Shown here piece by piece: positions 16,469 through 25,640 of a stretch of DNA of 64,000 nucleotides. Both the position numbers and the translations under genes were made by a program. Every line of letters begins with the position of its first letter. Position 1 is the first letter of the stretch. The notes below the pieces were generated by a model that was given only the letters and a program-made list of their open reading frames with translations, was not told the DNA's origin and did no database searches. This DNA is from Pleomorphomonas sp. NRK KF1 (GTDB taxonomy: Bacteria; Pseudomonadota; Alphaproteobacteria; Rhizobiales; Pleomorphomonadaceae), in contig NZ_JAMDLH010000007.1 in the NCBI RefSeq assembly GCF_023721755.1, positions 62,001-126,000 of the forward strand, in the 5' to 3' direction.

Positions 16469-17857
16469 TCAGGCCGGCCTGGGGTGAAAGATGCCCCAGG
16501 CGAGGCGATGGCGGCGGGCGTTCCAGGCGAGCAGGGCGGCGACAACGCCCAGCATCGCGATGTCGCCGACCGGAGCGGCAATCCAGATGCCGAGCTCGCC
16601 CGCCACCATCGGCAGCAGCGCCAGCAACGGCAGGCCGATGACATAGGTGCGGACGAGGTTGAGGATTGCCGCGCTGCCGGCCATGCCGAGCGCCTGATAA
16701 TAGCCGCCGAGCACCATCAGCGGTATCGACAGGGCATAGGTGGCGGTGGTGATCGGCATGATGCGCGCCACCTCGGCGATGACCTGCGGGTCGTCGACAA
16801 ACAGCGCGCCGAGCGGCCGGGCGAGAAACACGAACATGCTCTCGAAGACGGCGCCGTAGACGACGGCGACGGAGAAGGCGATCTTCAGCGTCGCCTTTAC
16901 CCGATCGTGCAGACCGGCGCCGTAGTTGTTGCCGGCGATCGACTGACAGGCCGTCGTGATGCCGAGCATCGGCAGGAAGGCGAAGGTCAGGACGCGGGTT
17001 ATGACGCCGTAGGCGGCGACGGTGGCCCCCAGCTCGGCGGTCGGCCAAAGCTGGATGTCGGCGATGATCAGCCCGCTCGACAGGCTGATGCCGAGAAGAC
17101 CGAGCGAAGGCGGTGCGCCGAGCGCCAGCATCTTCTTCCAGTTGGCGAGAAACGAACCGGTGCCGTGGGCGTAGAGCGGCAGCCGCGTGCGGCCGGAGAG
17201 ACGCAGGAACAGCACGGCGCCGATCGCCACCAACTGGGCCAGAACGGTGCCGGCAGCCGAGCCGACGACGCCGAGGCCGAAGGGGCCGATCAGGATGTAG
17301 TTGAAGACGATGTTGAGCAGCGTCACCGCGATGGCGACGGCGGCCATGGTGCCCACCTTGCCTTCGGACCGCAGCGCGTCGCCCTGGATGGCCAGGAAGA
17401 AGCTGAAGGGCGAGAACACCACCATGATGGCGGTGAACTCAAGGCCCATGCGGGCAATCTCGGGATCGCCTTCCGACAGGGCGCGCGTCAGCGGCTGGCC
17501 GACGAAGACAAGCGCCAGGATCAGTCCGCCGCAGACGACGAGGGCCAGGGCGTTGGCGGCGTTGAGCGTGCCCTCGGCGGCGCGGATGTCGCCGGCGCCG
17601 ATCTCGCGGGCGGCGATCGACGCCATGCCCGAGGACACCATGGTCTGCAGCGCCACGATCAGCATCATCACCGGGAACATCAGCGTCACGGCGGTGAGCG
17701 CCTTCGGACCGGCGAGGCGGCCGAGCAACAGCGCGTCGACCACGGTGTAGAGGCCGCTCACCGTCATGAACAGCACGATGGGCGCGGCGGTGCGCAGGAA
17801 GACGCGCGTCAGCGACCCGTGAAGATAGGGATTATGCGTTTTGTCTTTCTCGGACAT
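16469..17857 (-). CDS. MATE-family multidrug/cation exporter
   Basis: A 462-residue protein with twelve predicted membrane helices in two six-helix halves (first half starting RVFLRTAAPIVLFMTVSGLYTVVDALLLGRL, second around the LALGAPPSLGLLGISLS segment). This is the MATE layout, in which exporters use a proton or sodium gradient to expel cationic drugs or metabolites. Substrate is unknown. The start at 17857 (MSEKDKTHNPYLHGS) follows GGGGGCAAG. It is convergent with pntB and is separated by 179 bp from mntR on the same strand, so cotranscription with mntR is possible but not shown. Confidence 0.9.
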   Translation of the reverse strand: MSEKDKTHNPYLHGSLTRVFLRTAAPIVLFMTVSGLYTVVDALLLGRLAGPKALTAVTLMFPVMMLIVALQTMVSSGMASIAAREIGAGDIRAAEGTLNAANALALVVCGGLILALVFVGQPLTRALSEGDPEIARMGLEFTAIMVVFSPFSFFLAIQGDALRSEGKVGTMAAVAIAVTLLNIVFNYILIGPFGLGVVGSAAGTVLAQLVAIGAVLFLRLSGRTRLPLYAHGTGSFLANWKKMLALGAPPSLGLLGISLSSGLIIADIQLWPTAELGATVAAYGVITRVLTFAFLPMLGITTACQSIAGNNYGAGLHDRVKATLKIAFSVAVVYGAVFESMFVFLARPLGALFVDDPQVIAEVARIMPITTATYALSIPLMVLGGYYQALGMAGSAAILNLVRTYVIGLPLLALLPMVAGELGIWIAAPVGDIAMLGVVAALLAWNARRHRLAWGIFHPRPA

Positions 17858-18035
17858 GACTTGCCCCCGGTTCACTCCGGCAAACAGATGAGGGGCCCGC
17901 GTTGCCGCACGTCGGAGTGCGAAAAACCGATGGAGACAAGAAAGCTGGCTTCACCAATGCTCTGGGGCATGCGGGCGGCCGGTGCCAGGAACCGGCGCCC
18001 AAGTAGGGCTTCGCGGATTGGTTGTCAACGCGATT

Positions 18036-18485
18036 TCAGCCGCGACCGTCGAGATAGGCCTCGAAGGCCTTGAGTGTGGTTTCGGAGACATAGTGTTCGA
18101 TGCCCTCGGCGTCCATTTCGGCGGCTTCGGGCGGCACGCCGACGGCGATCAGCAGCCGGACGACCAGGCGGTGGCGGGCCTTGACCTCGCGCGCCATGGC
18201 GGCGCCGGCTTCGGTGAGGAACACGCCGCGATAGGGCCGGGATATGGCGAGGCCCTCGCGCTTCAGCCTCAGCACCGCCTTGTTGGCGGTGGGGTGGGTG
18301 ACGCCGAGCCGGCGGGCAATGTCGGTGATGCGCGCCTCGCCGAACTCCTCGGTGAGATCGGCGATCAGCTCGGTATAGTCCTCGAAGAGGGCGGTCGAGC
18401 GGATGGCGCGCGCGTTGGTGAAGCGGTCGGCGTCGGTCGTCTCCGTAGCGGTTTCGGGGCCGGGCGCGAGATCTTCCCTCGACAT
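18036..18485 (-). CDS. mntR: Manganese-responsive DtxR-family regulator MntR
   Basis: A 149-residue protein with an N-terminal winged helix (ARITDIARRLGVTHPTANKAVLRLKREGL) and a metal-binding dimerisation half containing the EMDAEGIEHYVSETTLKAFEAYL segment with its Glu/His ligands. This is the compact form of MntR without an SH3-like domain. MntR with Mn2+ represses mntH. It is divergent from mntH, and a palindrome overlapping the mntH promoter is its likely operator. The ATG at 18485 follows AAGGACAGG. Confidence 0.92.
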   Translation of the reverse strand: MSREDLAPGPETATETTDADRFTNARAIRSTALFEDYTELIADLTEEFGEARITDIARRLGVTHPTANKAVLRLKREGLAISRPYRGVFLTEAGAAMAREVKARHRLVVRLLIAVGVPPEAAEMDAEGIEHYVSETTLKAFEAYLDGRG

Positions 18486-18663
18486 GTCCTGTCCTTCGCG
18501 GGTCCTGTTCCTGAGGCTGCGGCGGGCTTTGCCGCCGCGACGCTTTGACGTGGCGGCACACTATGCAGCCCCGGCTACCATTTGCAATCGACAATCAGGC
18601 GCGCATCCCCAGGGGAACCGAAGAGGTCTGGCTAGATTTTATTGCAAGTCAGTCGCATCTAGC

Positions 18664-18693
18664 TTGACAGAAATGTAGCCGATGCTATATTTC
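18664..18693 (+). promoter_or_regulatory. mntH promoter with overlapping MntR operator palindrome
   Basis: A -35 hexamer TTGACA (18664-18669) and -10 TATATT (18686-18691) are 16 bp apart. A near-perfect dyad fills the gap: arms GAAATGTAGC (18670-18679) and GCTATATTTC (18684-18693) with spacer CGAT, differing at one position. Binding here would block RNA polymerase. Assignment to MntR is inferred from context. Confidence 0.75.
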
Positions 18694-18714
18694 AAAGCAT
18701 AGGAAAAACTTCCG

Positions 18715-20049
18715 GTGCCTCCCATGTCCGTTCTCTCCCAGTCCGCCGTCAGCGTAACCCCCTCCGGAATGACCAGCCGCACGTCGCTGGCCATCTCCGA
18801 AGCGTTGGCAGGAAGGCTCAAAGGACCACGGGCCATGCTGGCCTTCATGGGGCCTGCGGTGATCGCCTCCATCGCCTACATGGACCCCGGCAACTACGCC
18901 ACCAACATCGGCGCCGGCGCCGGCTACGGCTATGCGCTGATCTGGGTGGTGGTGATGGCCAACCTCGTCGCCATGCTGTTCCAGGCGCTGTCGGCCAAGC
19001 TCGGCATCGTCACTGGTCGCAACCTCGCCGAAATGAGCCGCGATCGCTTCCCCTTCCCGGTGGTGATCTTCATGTGGATCGTCTCCGAGATCGCCGCCAT
19101 GGCCACCGATCTCGCCGAGTTTCTGGGCGGGGCGATCGGCCTGTCGCTCTTGTTCGGCACCTCGCTTCTCACCGGCATGGTGATCACCGCGCTGGTCACC
19201 TACGCGCTCCTGATGTTCGATCGTGGCGGCTATCGCCCGATGGAGCTGATCATCGGCGGTCTGGTCGGCGTCATCGGCGTCAGCTACCTGATCGAGATGC
19301 TGATCGCCCCGGTCGACTGGTCGGCCGCCGTCACCGGCGCCGTCACTCCGGTCCTGCCGGACGCGGGTGCCCTGACCCTCGCCGTCGGCATCATCGGCGC
19401 CACCGTCATGCCGCACGCCGTCTATCTGCACTCCGGCCTCACCCAGCACCGGGCGCCGGTGCGCAACGAGGGCGAGCGCCGCAAGGTCCTGAAGTTCTCC
19501 AACATCGAAGTGGTGGCCGCGCTGGCCGTCGCCGGCCTCGTCAACATCGCCATGGTCATGATGGCCGCCTCGGCCTTCCACGCCGGGCACAGCGACGTCG
19601 CCGAGATCGAGACCGCCTACCACACCCTGACCCCGCTGCTCGGCGCCGCCGCCGCCGGCGTGTTCCTGGTGTCGCTGATCGCCTCCGGCATCTCCTCGTC
19701 GGTGGTGGGCACCATGGCTGGTCAGATGATCATGCAGGGCTTCGTCCGCATGGAGATCCCGGTGGTCGTGCGTCGCCTCGTCACCATGATCCCGGCCTTC
19801 GCCGTGGTCGCCGCCGGCGTCAATGCCACCGACGCTCTGGTGATCAGCCAGGTGGTGCTGTCGCTGTCGCTGCCGGTGCCGATGATCGCGCTGGTGCTGA
19901 TCACCCGCCGGGCCGACATCATGGGCCCCTATGCCAACGGCCGACTGATCGACGCCTTGGCGATCGCCGCCACCGTCCTGGTGCTGTCGCTCAACGCCGT
20001 GCTGGTGGCGGGCGCCCTGGGCTTGGAAATCCCCGGTCTCGCCGGCTGA
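18715..20049 (+). CDS. mntH: Nramp-family Mn2+/H+ symporter MntH
   Basis: A 444-residue Nramp protein with about eleven membrane helices. The metal-site motif AYMDPGNYATNI (DPGN) in helix 1 and the MPHAVYLHSGLTQ (MPH) motif in helix 6 are intact, and the MATDLAEFLGGAIGL segment is present. It imports manganese with protons through the inner membrane. The GTG at 18715 has AGGA at a 10 bp spacing, whereas the ATG at 18724 has no ribosome site in range, so GTG is slightly preferred. Divergent mntR and the operator-like palindrome show manganese repression. Confidence 0.95.
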   Translation: MPPMSVLSQSAVSVTPSGMTSRTSLAISEALAGRLKGPRAMLAFMGPAVIASIAYMDPGNYATNIGAGAGYGYALIWVVVMANLVAMLFQALSAKLGIVTGRNLAEMSRDRFPFPVVIFMWIVSEIAAMATDLAEFLGGAIGLSLLFGTSLLTGMVITALVTYALLMFDRGGYRPMELIIGGLVGVIGVSYLIEMLIAPVDWSAAVTGAVTPVLPDAGALTLAVGIIGATVMPHAVYLHSGLTQHRAPVRNEGERRKVLKFSNIEVVAALAVAGLVNIAMVMMAASAFHAGHSDVAEIETAYHTLTPLLGAAAAGVFLVSLIASGISSSVVGTMAGQMIMQGFVRMEIPVVVRRLVTMIPAFAVVAAGVNATDALVISQVVLSLSLPVPMIALVLITRRADIMGPYANGRLIDALAIAATVLVLSLNAVLVAGALGLEIPGLAG

Positions 20050-20299
20050 TCGGCACGGGGCGACCGGTCGCATGAGTGGACAATGGCCCGTTCTTGATGG
20101 GCTCCGGGCCTGAGATCGATCTAAAGAGCTTGGGAAGCCCCTCTATCTACGAGACTTTCGGCTAGCTCCGCGAATCGTGATGGTGGACTTCTTAACCTGT
20201 GAACGCACAATAAGCAGATTAGGGGCGTCAAGAAGAGTGGCGATGTCCGCCATTCCTGTCGTATAGTCTTGCGACGAGCCCTGCGAGTGCCGCGTTCCA

Positions 20300-20911
20300 A
20301 TGTCCATGCCCGCCCGCCTCATTCCGAACCAGCCGGTTCCCCCGCTCAGGGTGAAGACCGTCGGTGGTCCGTGCTGGCGGCTGTGCGACCAGAAGCCGCA
20401 GCATTTCACGCTGGTCCTGTTCTATCGTGGCCTGCACTGTGGCTTTTGCAAGACGCAGCTCCAGGCCTATGAGGCGCGCTACGAAGAGTTCCGCAAGCTC
20501 GGCGTCCGTGTGCTGGCCGTCTCGGCCGACGACCGCGAGCGAGCCGAGAAGACGGTGCGCGACTGGCATCTCGACGAGCTGACGGTTTGCTGGGGCCTGA
20601 CCATCGATCAGGCGCGCGACTGGGGGCTCTATCTCAGCGAGGGCCGGGGCAAGGTCTTCGACGGCATCGAGGAGCCGAGCTGGTACGTCGAACCGGGCAT
20701 GTTCTTCATCAAGCCCGACGGCCGCCTCTATGCCGGCTTCGTGCAGACGGTGCCGGTGGCCCAGCCGCGCATCGACGACGTAATCGCCGGCATCCGCTTT
20801 GCCATCGAAACCGCCGCCGAACCGCCGGGTGGCGCCGACGAGGACACCTGCCGCGGCGACGACTGCGGCTGCGCGGAACCGCCCGTCAAGCTCGCCGTCT
20901 GCAAGGGCTGA
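20300..20911 (+). CDS. AhpC/TSA-like thioredoxin-fold protein with Cys-rich tail
   Basis: A 203-residue peroxiredoxin-like protein. The thioredoxin fold begins LVLFYRGLHCGFCKTQL, with a CxxC pair (Cys48 and Cys51) where classical peroxiredoxins have a single peroxidatic Cys, then VRVLAVSADDRERAEKTVRDW and the substrate-side PSWYVEPGMFFIKPDGRLY. A C-terminal tail EDTCRGDDCGCAEPP adds three clustered cysteines, and the protein ends VCKG. The CxxC and tail suggest a thiol oxidoreductase or reductant transfer, but no partner gene is adjacent. The ATG at 20300 or the second Met at 20306 may be the start. Confidence 0.75.
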   Translation: MSMPARLIPNQPVPPLRVKTVGGPCWRLCDQKPQHFTLVLFYRGLHCGFCKTQLQAYEARYEEFRKLGVRVLAVSADDRERAEKTVRDWHLDELTVCWGLTIDQARDWGLYLSEGRGKVFDGIEEPSWYVEPGMFFIKPDGRLYAGFVQTVPVAQPRIDDVIAGIRFAIETAAEPPGGADEDTCRGDDCGCAEPPVKLAVCKG

Positions 20912-20942
20912 GGCGGCCTTTCTCATCTCCGTTCGAACAGGC

Positions 20943-20978
20943 GCCCGAAAGCCGAGGCTTCCGGGCGGTTTTGTTTTT
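20943..20978 (+). terminator. Terminator of the peroxiredoxin-like gene
   Basis: The stem GCCCGAAAGCC (20943-20953) pairs with GGCTTCCGGGC (20956-20966) at ten of eleven positions and is followed by a T-rich tail. It lies just before the convergent thiY stop at 20981. Confidence 0.8.
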
Positions 20979-20980
20979 GG

Positions 20981-21916
20981 TCAACGCAGCTCCACCGCGT
21001 AGTCCTCGACCGGCTTCACGGACTTGATCAGGCCGGCATCCTTCATGAACTGAGAGAAGCGGGCGTAGCGACCGGCGCCCAGCGCGGCCGGGCGCTTGGC
21101 AAAGCGCGGCAGCGTGTCGGCCCAGGCGCGGCGGTTGAGGTCGTCGTCGAGGTCGGGGTAGGCCTTGGCGAACAGCGTCCAAGCGTCGTCCGGGTGGTTG
21201 GTGAGGTAGATGGTGGCCTCCTCGACGGCGGCGAGGAACTCCGGCAGCCGCTTGTCGGCAAGAAGATCCTTGCGCGTCACGTAGATCAGCTCGTCATAGG
21301 CCGGCATGCCGTTTTCTTCGGGGTAAAAGGCGAGCCCCTCGCGCCCCTCGATCTTCATCTGGTTGAGCTCGAAGTTGCGATAGCCGCCGACCACCGCGTC
21401 GACCTGGCCGGCGAGCAGCGACGCCGACAGCGCGAAGTTGACGTTGATCAGCTCGACGTCGTCGAGGCCGAGGCCGGCGGTCTTCAGGAACTGGCCGAGC
21501 ATGGCGTCCTCGAAGCCGGACACCGAGTAGCCGATCTTGCGGCCCTTGAGGTCGGCGAGCGACTTCACCGGCCCGTCCTTCAGGACGATCAGCGTGTTGA
21601 GCGGCGTCTCGACCAGCGTGCCGAAGCGGACCAGCGGCAGGCCGGCGTCGACGTCGAGGTCGAGGCTCGGCTGGTAGTGCACGGCCACGTCGGCCTGTCC
21701 GGCGGCGACGAGGCGCGGCGGCGCCGACGGGTCGGCCGGGGCGACCAGATCGACGTCGAGGCCGTGGGCGGCGAACAACCCCTTCTCCTTCGCCACTACC
21801 AGCGGCGCATGGTCGGGGTTGACGAACCATTCGAGCAGCACGCTGAGCTTTTCGGCGGCCGACGCCGGGGCGGCGGCGAGCATCAGGGCGGCGGCGAGGG
21901 CGGGAAGAAGGCGCAT
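20981..21916 (-). CDS. thiY: ThiY, NMT1/THI5-like periplasmic binding protein for a thiamine precursor
   Basis: A 311-residue binding protein with signal peptide (MRLLPALAAALMLAAAPASA). The mature start KLSVLLEWFVNPDHAPLVVAKEKGLF carries the WFxNxxHAP motif of the NMT1/THI5 family, with ADVAVHYQPSL and LKGRKIGYSVSGFE following. Family members bind formylaminopyrimidine (HMP precursor) for salvage into thiamine. It lies 18 bp after thiX in a transcript that starts with a TPP riboswitch, which strongly supports this substrate class. Ribosome site AAGGA precedes the ATG. Confidence 0.93.
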   Translation of the reverse strand: MRLLPALAAALMLAAAPASAAEKLSVLLEWFVNPDHAPLVVAKEKGLFAAHGLDVDLVAPADPSAPPRLVAAGQADVAVHYQPSLDLDVDAGLPLVRFGTLVETPLNTLIVLKDGPVKSLADLKGRKIGYSVSGFEDAMLGQFLKTAGLGLDDVELINVNFALSASLLAGQVDAVVGGYRNFELNQMKIEGREGLAFYPEENGMPAYDELIYVTRKDLLADKRLPEFLAAVEEATIYLTNHPDDAWTLFAKAYPDLDDDLNRRAWADTLPRFAKRPAALGAGRYARFSQFMKDAGLIKSVKPVEDYAVELR

Positions 21917-21934
21917 GACGGGTCCTTTCGAAGG

Positions 21935-22720
21935 TCAGTCTTTTTCGATCCACGGGATGAGGCGAAGCGTCAGCCGGTCGACGGCGATCTTGATCAGCAG
22001 CGTGGCGGCCGCCAGCACGCCGAGGGCGGCGAACAAAAGCGGCGTCTGCATGCGGGCGTTGGCCTGCACCATCAGGAGGCCGAGGCCGCGCGAGGCGCCG
22101 ACCCACTCGCCGATCACGGCGCCAATCGGCGCGTAGACGGCGGCGACGCGGATGCCGGTGACCAGCGCCGGCAGGGCGGCCGGCACGCGGATCAGCCGCA
22201 GCGTGCGGAAGCCACCGGCGCCATTGAGGCGGGCGAGGTCGAGGAAATGCGGCGGCGTGCGGCGGAGGCCGTCGGCGAAGGCGGACGCGACGGGGAAGAA
22301 GATGACCAGCGTCGTCATCACCACCTTGGAGGCGAGGCCGAAGCCGAACCACAGCACCAGGAGCGGCGCCAGCGCGAACACCGGCAGCGCCTGGCTGACG
22401 ACCAGAAGCGGCGACAGCAGCCGGCCCGCGAGCGGCGAGGCGGACACGGCGAGCCCGGCCAGGAGACCGAAGGCGATGCCGGCGGCGAGGCCGAGCAGCG
22501 TTTCGATCAGCGTGATGCCGGCTTCAGTCAGAAGGCGCGGGCCGTAGGCGCCGTAGGCGGCGACCACGTCGGCCGGCGAGGGCAGCAGGAAGGAGGGCAG
22601 GGCGAGGCCGGTCGCCGCCGCCTGCCAGAGCGCCAGAACGATGCCGAACGAGGCCAGCGCCTGGATGGCGACGCCTCGACTGGCGGCAAACATCGTCTTC
22701 GGCTGCATTTCCATCCCCAT
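21935..22720 (-). CDS. thiX: ThiX, ABC permease for a thiamine precursor
   Basis: A 261-residue inner-membrane permease with about six helices and the cytoplasmic coupling loop GGFRTLRLIRVPAALPALVTGIRVA (EAA-type) before a VIGEWVGASRGLG segment, as in taurine/nitrate/ThiX permeases. Start could be ATG 22720, 22714 or 22708; the first is used here. It is the first gene behind the TPP riboswitch and precedes thiY. The ATPase ThiZ normally encoded with them is not present on either side, so a distant ATPase must serve the transporter. Confidence 0.9.
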   Translation of the reverse strand: MGMEMQPKTMFAASRGVAIQALASFGIVLALWQAAATGLALPSFLLPSPADVVAAYGAYGPRLLTEAGITLIETLLGLAAGIAFGLLAGLAVSASPLAGRLLSPLLVVSQALPVFALAPLLVLWFGFGLASKVVMTTLVIFFPVASAFADGLRRTPPHFLDLARLNGAGGFRTLRLIRVPAALPALVTGIRVAAVYAPIGAVIGEWVGASRGLGLLMVQANARMQTPLLFAALGVLAAATLLIKIAVDRLTLRLIPWIEKD

Positions 22721-22804
22721 CGCGCCGCGCCCCGAGGGGCGAATGGGCCTGCGGCGTTGGGGGAGACATGGCCGGATGTGCCGCAACGCATGCGGCGGGG
22801 CCAT

Positions 22805-22905
22805 GAGGTTCCGTCCCTTCGCCGGTATGACCCGGATCAGGTTCGAAGGGTTCGATCCGCCTTGCGGATCATCTCAGCCCTCCCGGATGGAGGACACCCC
22901 TCGGA
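22805..22905 (-). ncRNA. TPP riboswitch (THI element)
   Basis: Read leftward, the leader contains the THI-box landmarks in order: GGGGTGTCC near 22900, GGGCTGAGAT around 22880-22871, the variable stem GATCCGCAAGGCGGATC, then ACCTGATCCGGGTCATACC and GGCGAAGGGA. These form the pyrimidine- and pyrophosphate-sensing arms. It is followed about 85 nt later by the thiX start, so TPP would shut off thiX-thiY expression. Confidence 0.95.
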
Positions 22906-23112
22906 ACGGCGACAGTTATGACCGCCCGGGGCGCCGATGTCCAGAGCATAGGGACCGACGGGCCGAGACGGGCGGGATCGATGGCGGTTCCGCGCGGGGT
23001 AAAGCGGCGAACGGCGGCATGGCGCACGGCCGGGCAAGGGCGGCTTTCCGCCAACGGCGACCGGCCTCACGCAAGGCTCCACGAAAGCCGAGCCGGAAAA
23101 TGAAATTCCCCC

Positions 23113-23141
23113 TTGCGCTCTCCAAGGGCCTTCGCTATATC
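23113..23141 (+). promoter_or_regulatory. Promoter of tRNA-Glu
   Basis: TTGCGC (23113-23118) and TATATC (23136-23141) are 17 bp apart and sit 26 bp before the tRNA gene. The tRNA-Val gene in this window has the same pattern. Confidence 0.7.
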
Positions 23142-23167
23142 CGCCCCACGCTTTCAAAAGCGTCCGC

Positions 23168-23243
23168 GCTCCCATCGTCTAGCGGTCCAGGACGTCGCCC
23201 TCTCACGGCGAAAACACCGGTTCGAGTCCGGTTGGGAGTGCCA
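23168..23243 (+). tRNA. tRNA-Glu (anticodon CTC), CCA encoded
   Basis: A 76 nt cloverleaf with acceptor stem GCTCCCA pairing TGGGAGT (a G-U first pair), anticodon stem TCGCC/GGCGA (23195-23199, 23207-23211), anticodon CTC at 23202-23204, T loop TTCGAGT and encoded CCA at 23241-23243. Confidence 0.97.
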
Positions 23244-23385
23244 ATCTTTCCCGAGATATCCATATCGATTTGCTGCCGCTTGGATTCTTTCCGAAGCGCA
23301 TTCCGTCGTTGCTGGCCGCCAATTGAAGAGGGCCGCCACCCCTCGGGGATGACGGTCCTTCGTTATGATCTCCAGTGAGGCTTCC

Positions 23386-25071
23386 TCACGCCGCCGCGAC
23401 ATCCCTCAGGAACTGCTCGACCGTCTTGCGCAGGTCGCCGGAGCGGTCGGTGACCAGTTTCGAGGCGTCGAGGACGTCGGTGGCGCAGTGGAGGGTTTCG
23501 CCGACGCGGCCGGATACCTCGGTCATCGCCCGCACCACGTCCTTGGCGCCATTGGCCGTTTCCGTGATGTTGTGAGAGATTTCCTGGGTGGCGAGGCCTT
23601 GCTGCTCGACGGCGGTGACGATGACCGTGGTGCTGTGGTCGATGTCCGTCATGATCTCTGTGATCTGGCGGATCGCCTCGACCGCTTCTCCCGTCGACGA
23701 CTGCACGTTGGAGATCTGCTCGGAAATCTCGCCGGTGGCGCTGGCGGTCTGCGAGGCGAGCGATTTGACTTCGGAGGCCACCACGGCGAAGCCCTTGCCG
23801 GCCTCGCCGGCGCGGGCCGCCTCGATGGTGGCGTTGAGCGCCAGGAGATTGGTCTGTTCGGCGATGTCGGAGATCAGCTGGACCACCGTGCCGATGCGCT
23901 CGACGGAACTGACGAGACCATCGATCTTCTGGCTGGTGGAGGTGGCGGCGCTGGTGGCGTTGCGGACGATGTCCTTGGTCTGCGCCACCTGGCGCGAAAT
24001 CTCGCGCACCGAGGCCGACAGCTCTTCGGTGGCCGAGGCGACGGCATCGACGGCGGCGGCGGCTTCTTCCGAGGCGGACGCGGCGCTGGTGGCCTGGCTG
24101 GACGTCGCGTCGGCGATGCCGTTGAGGGTGTTGGCCGTGCTGGTCATGGCATCGGCCGTCGTCACCACCGTGCCGAGCGAGCCGGTGATCTCGCCCCGGA
24201 AGGCGTCGACCAGCGTATCGACCCGCTGCTGGCGTTCGCGCTGACGCTGGTTTTCGATCTCCTGCTCCTCGCTCAGCTTCTTGCGCTCGATGATGGCGTC
24301 GCGGAAGTAGGCGACGGCGTGGCGCATGGCGGCGATCTCCTTGAGACCGCCCGACTGCTCGAGGTAGATGTCGGTGTTGCCGGTGGCCAGCGTGCGCAGC
24401 TCGTCGACGGCCGTGGCCAGCGGCTTCAGGATCGACCGCATGATGAGGACGGCGAGGATGGCCGCGAAGACCAGCAGAACGGTGCAGATGCTGGCGAGAA
24501 TGGCCGTCAGGCGAAAGCTGCGGGCATCCAGGTCGTCGACGTAGAGGCCTGTGCCGACCACGTAGCCCCAGGGCTTGAACAGCTTGACGAAGGAGCGCTT
24601 CGGAAACAGCTTCGTCGCTTCCTCGCCGGGCTTGGACCACTGATAGCTGTAGGCCGCTTCTTCGCCGCCGGCGGCGCTGATGGCCTCGTTCATGCCGACG
24701 AAGATGGCGACGCCATCCGGGCCCTTGTAGCCGGTGAGGTCCTGACCGTTCAGCTTGGGCACGGTCGGGTGCATGATCATCGTCGGGTGCAGATCGTGGA
24801 CCCAGAAGTAGCCGGTGCCGTCGTAGCGCATGCTCTTGATGGCGGCGAGCGCCTGGGCCTTGGCGTCCTCCTCGGAAATCTCTCCGCTGGCGACCCGCTC
24901 CTGATAGCCGGTGAAGATGCTGTAGGCGCTGTCCACCATGTTCTGCAGACGGCGGTCGGTCTCCGTGTAGAGGGTGGAGCGGAACTGGACCACCGAGTAC
25001 ACCGCGAGCAGGATGAAACTGAGGCAAAGGACGCCGACGATGGCGATCAGGCGGCCGCGAATGGTCTGCAT
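23386..25071 (-). CDS. Methyl-accepting chemotaxis protein with single Cache sensor
   Basis: A 561-residue receptor. Membrane helix 1 (about residues 7-27) is followed by a periplasmic single Cache domain (about 35-180) with [20 protein letters not shown] and the [13 protein letters not shown] stretch, helix 2 (about 188-212), HAMP, and a methyl-accepting signalling region (about 300-555) with the hairpin tip [20 protein letters not shown]. Cache_2 domains often sense small organic acids. The C-terminus (FLRDVAAA) lacks a CheR-docking pentapeptide. No che genes are near. Divergent from a PAS-like gene across a 570 bp intergenic region. Confidence 0.93.
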   Translation of the reverse strand: MQTIRGRLIAIVGVLCLSFILLAVYSVVQFRSTLYTETDRRLQNMVDSAYSIFTGYQERVASGEISEEDAKAQALAAIKSMRYDGTGYFWVHDLHPTMIMHPTVPKLNGQDLTGYKGPDGVAIFVGMNEAISAAGGEEAAYSYQWSKPGEEATKLFPKRSFVKLFKPWGYVVGTGLYVDDLDARSFRLTAILASICTVLLVFAAILAVLIMRSILKPLATAVDELRTLATGNTDIYLEQSGGLKEIAAMRHAVAYFRDAIIERKKLSEEQEIENQRQRERQQRVDTLVDAFRGEITGSLGTVVTTADAMTSTANTLNGIADATSSQATSAASASEEAAAAVDAVASATEELSASVREISRQVAQTKDIVRNATSAATSTSQKIDGLVSSVERIGTVVQLISDIAEQTNLLALNATIEAARAGEAGKGFAVVASEVKSLASQTASATGEISEQISNVQSSTGEAVEAIRQITEIMTDIDHSTTVIVTAVEQQGLATQEISHNITETANGAKDVVRAMTEVSGRVGETLHCATDVLDASKLVTDRSGDLRKTVEQFLRDVAAA

Positions 25072-25640
25072 TTCATGTCTCCCCAGGAGGAGTTTGATCG
25101 CCGCTGTTGTAAGTCAAAATTGAGAACGCCGAGTAAATATCACCGTAGGTCGTGTAAATGACCAAGTCCTTGTGGCGTTGTCTCCTTATCGGCATTTTTC
25201 ACGGGGATGTATTTCCCGATGTATTGTCGGAATTAGCTAAGGGGTTCAGCGTAGTGCGTTCCTTGAGGCAGGGGGGCGCCACCGACCGGCCGATCGGTGT
25301 TCCGCCGACGGGTCTGATGTTCTGACAAGTTTCCGCGGGCTCGGGTGGGGGGTGATCTCCTGAAGCCGAGATAAAAAGGGGAGACGTCTTCGCCGGAGAG
25401 GTTTGATCTGTATAACCTGGACAGACCGCCTGCGTTCTCGCCCTCTCGTATTCTTTGTTCTCGGTCCGACTCGGAGAGAAGGCTGCCGGAATACTTTCAA
25501 GTGGCCGCTTCATTGCGCCTGTTGCTTGGCGGCGGTGGCCTGTCATCGCGTCTTTCGGGTGTATTGCTTGTGGCGGTGATACAACCTTTGGTTCACGAAT
25601 ATTTAAGCCCGCAAAGATATTTACGTTCCAGGAGTTCGAA
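25072..25640. other. Long intergenic region between divergent chemoreceptor and PAS-like gene
   Basis: 569 bp with lower GC than the flanking genes and no supported coding sequence. AT-rich stretches lie at both ends (about 25105-25160 and 25570-25630), fitting promoters for the divergent genes. The Shine-Dalgarno CAGGAG of the PAS-like gene is at 25626-25631. I see no obvious long repeat. Confidence 0.4.
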
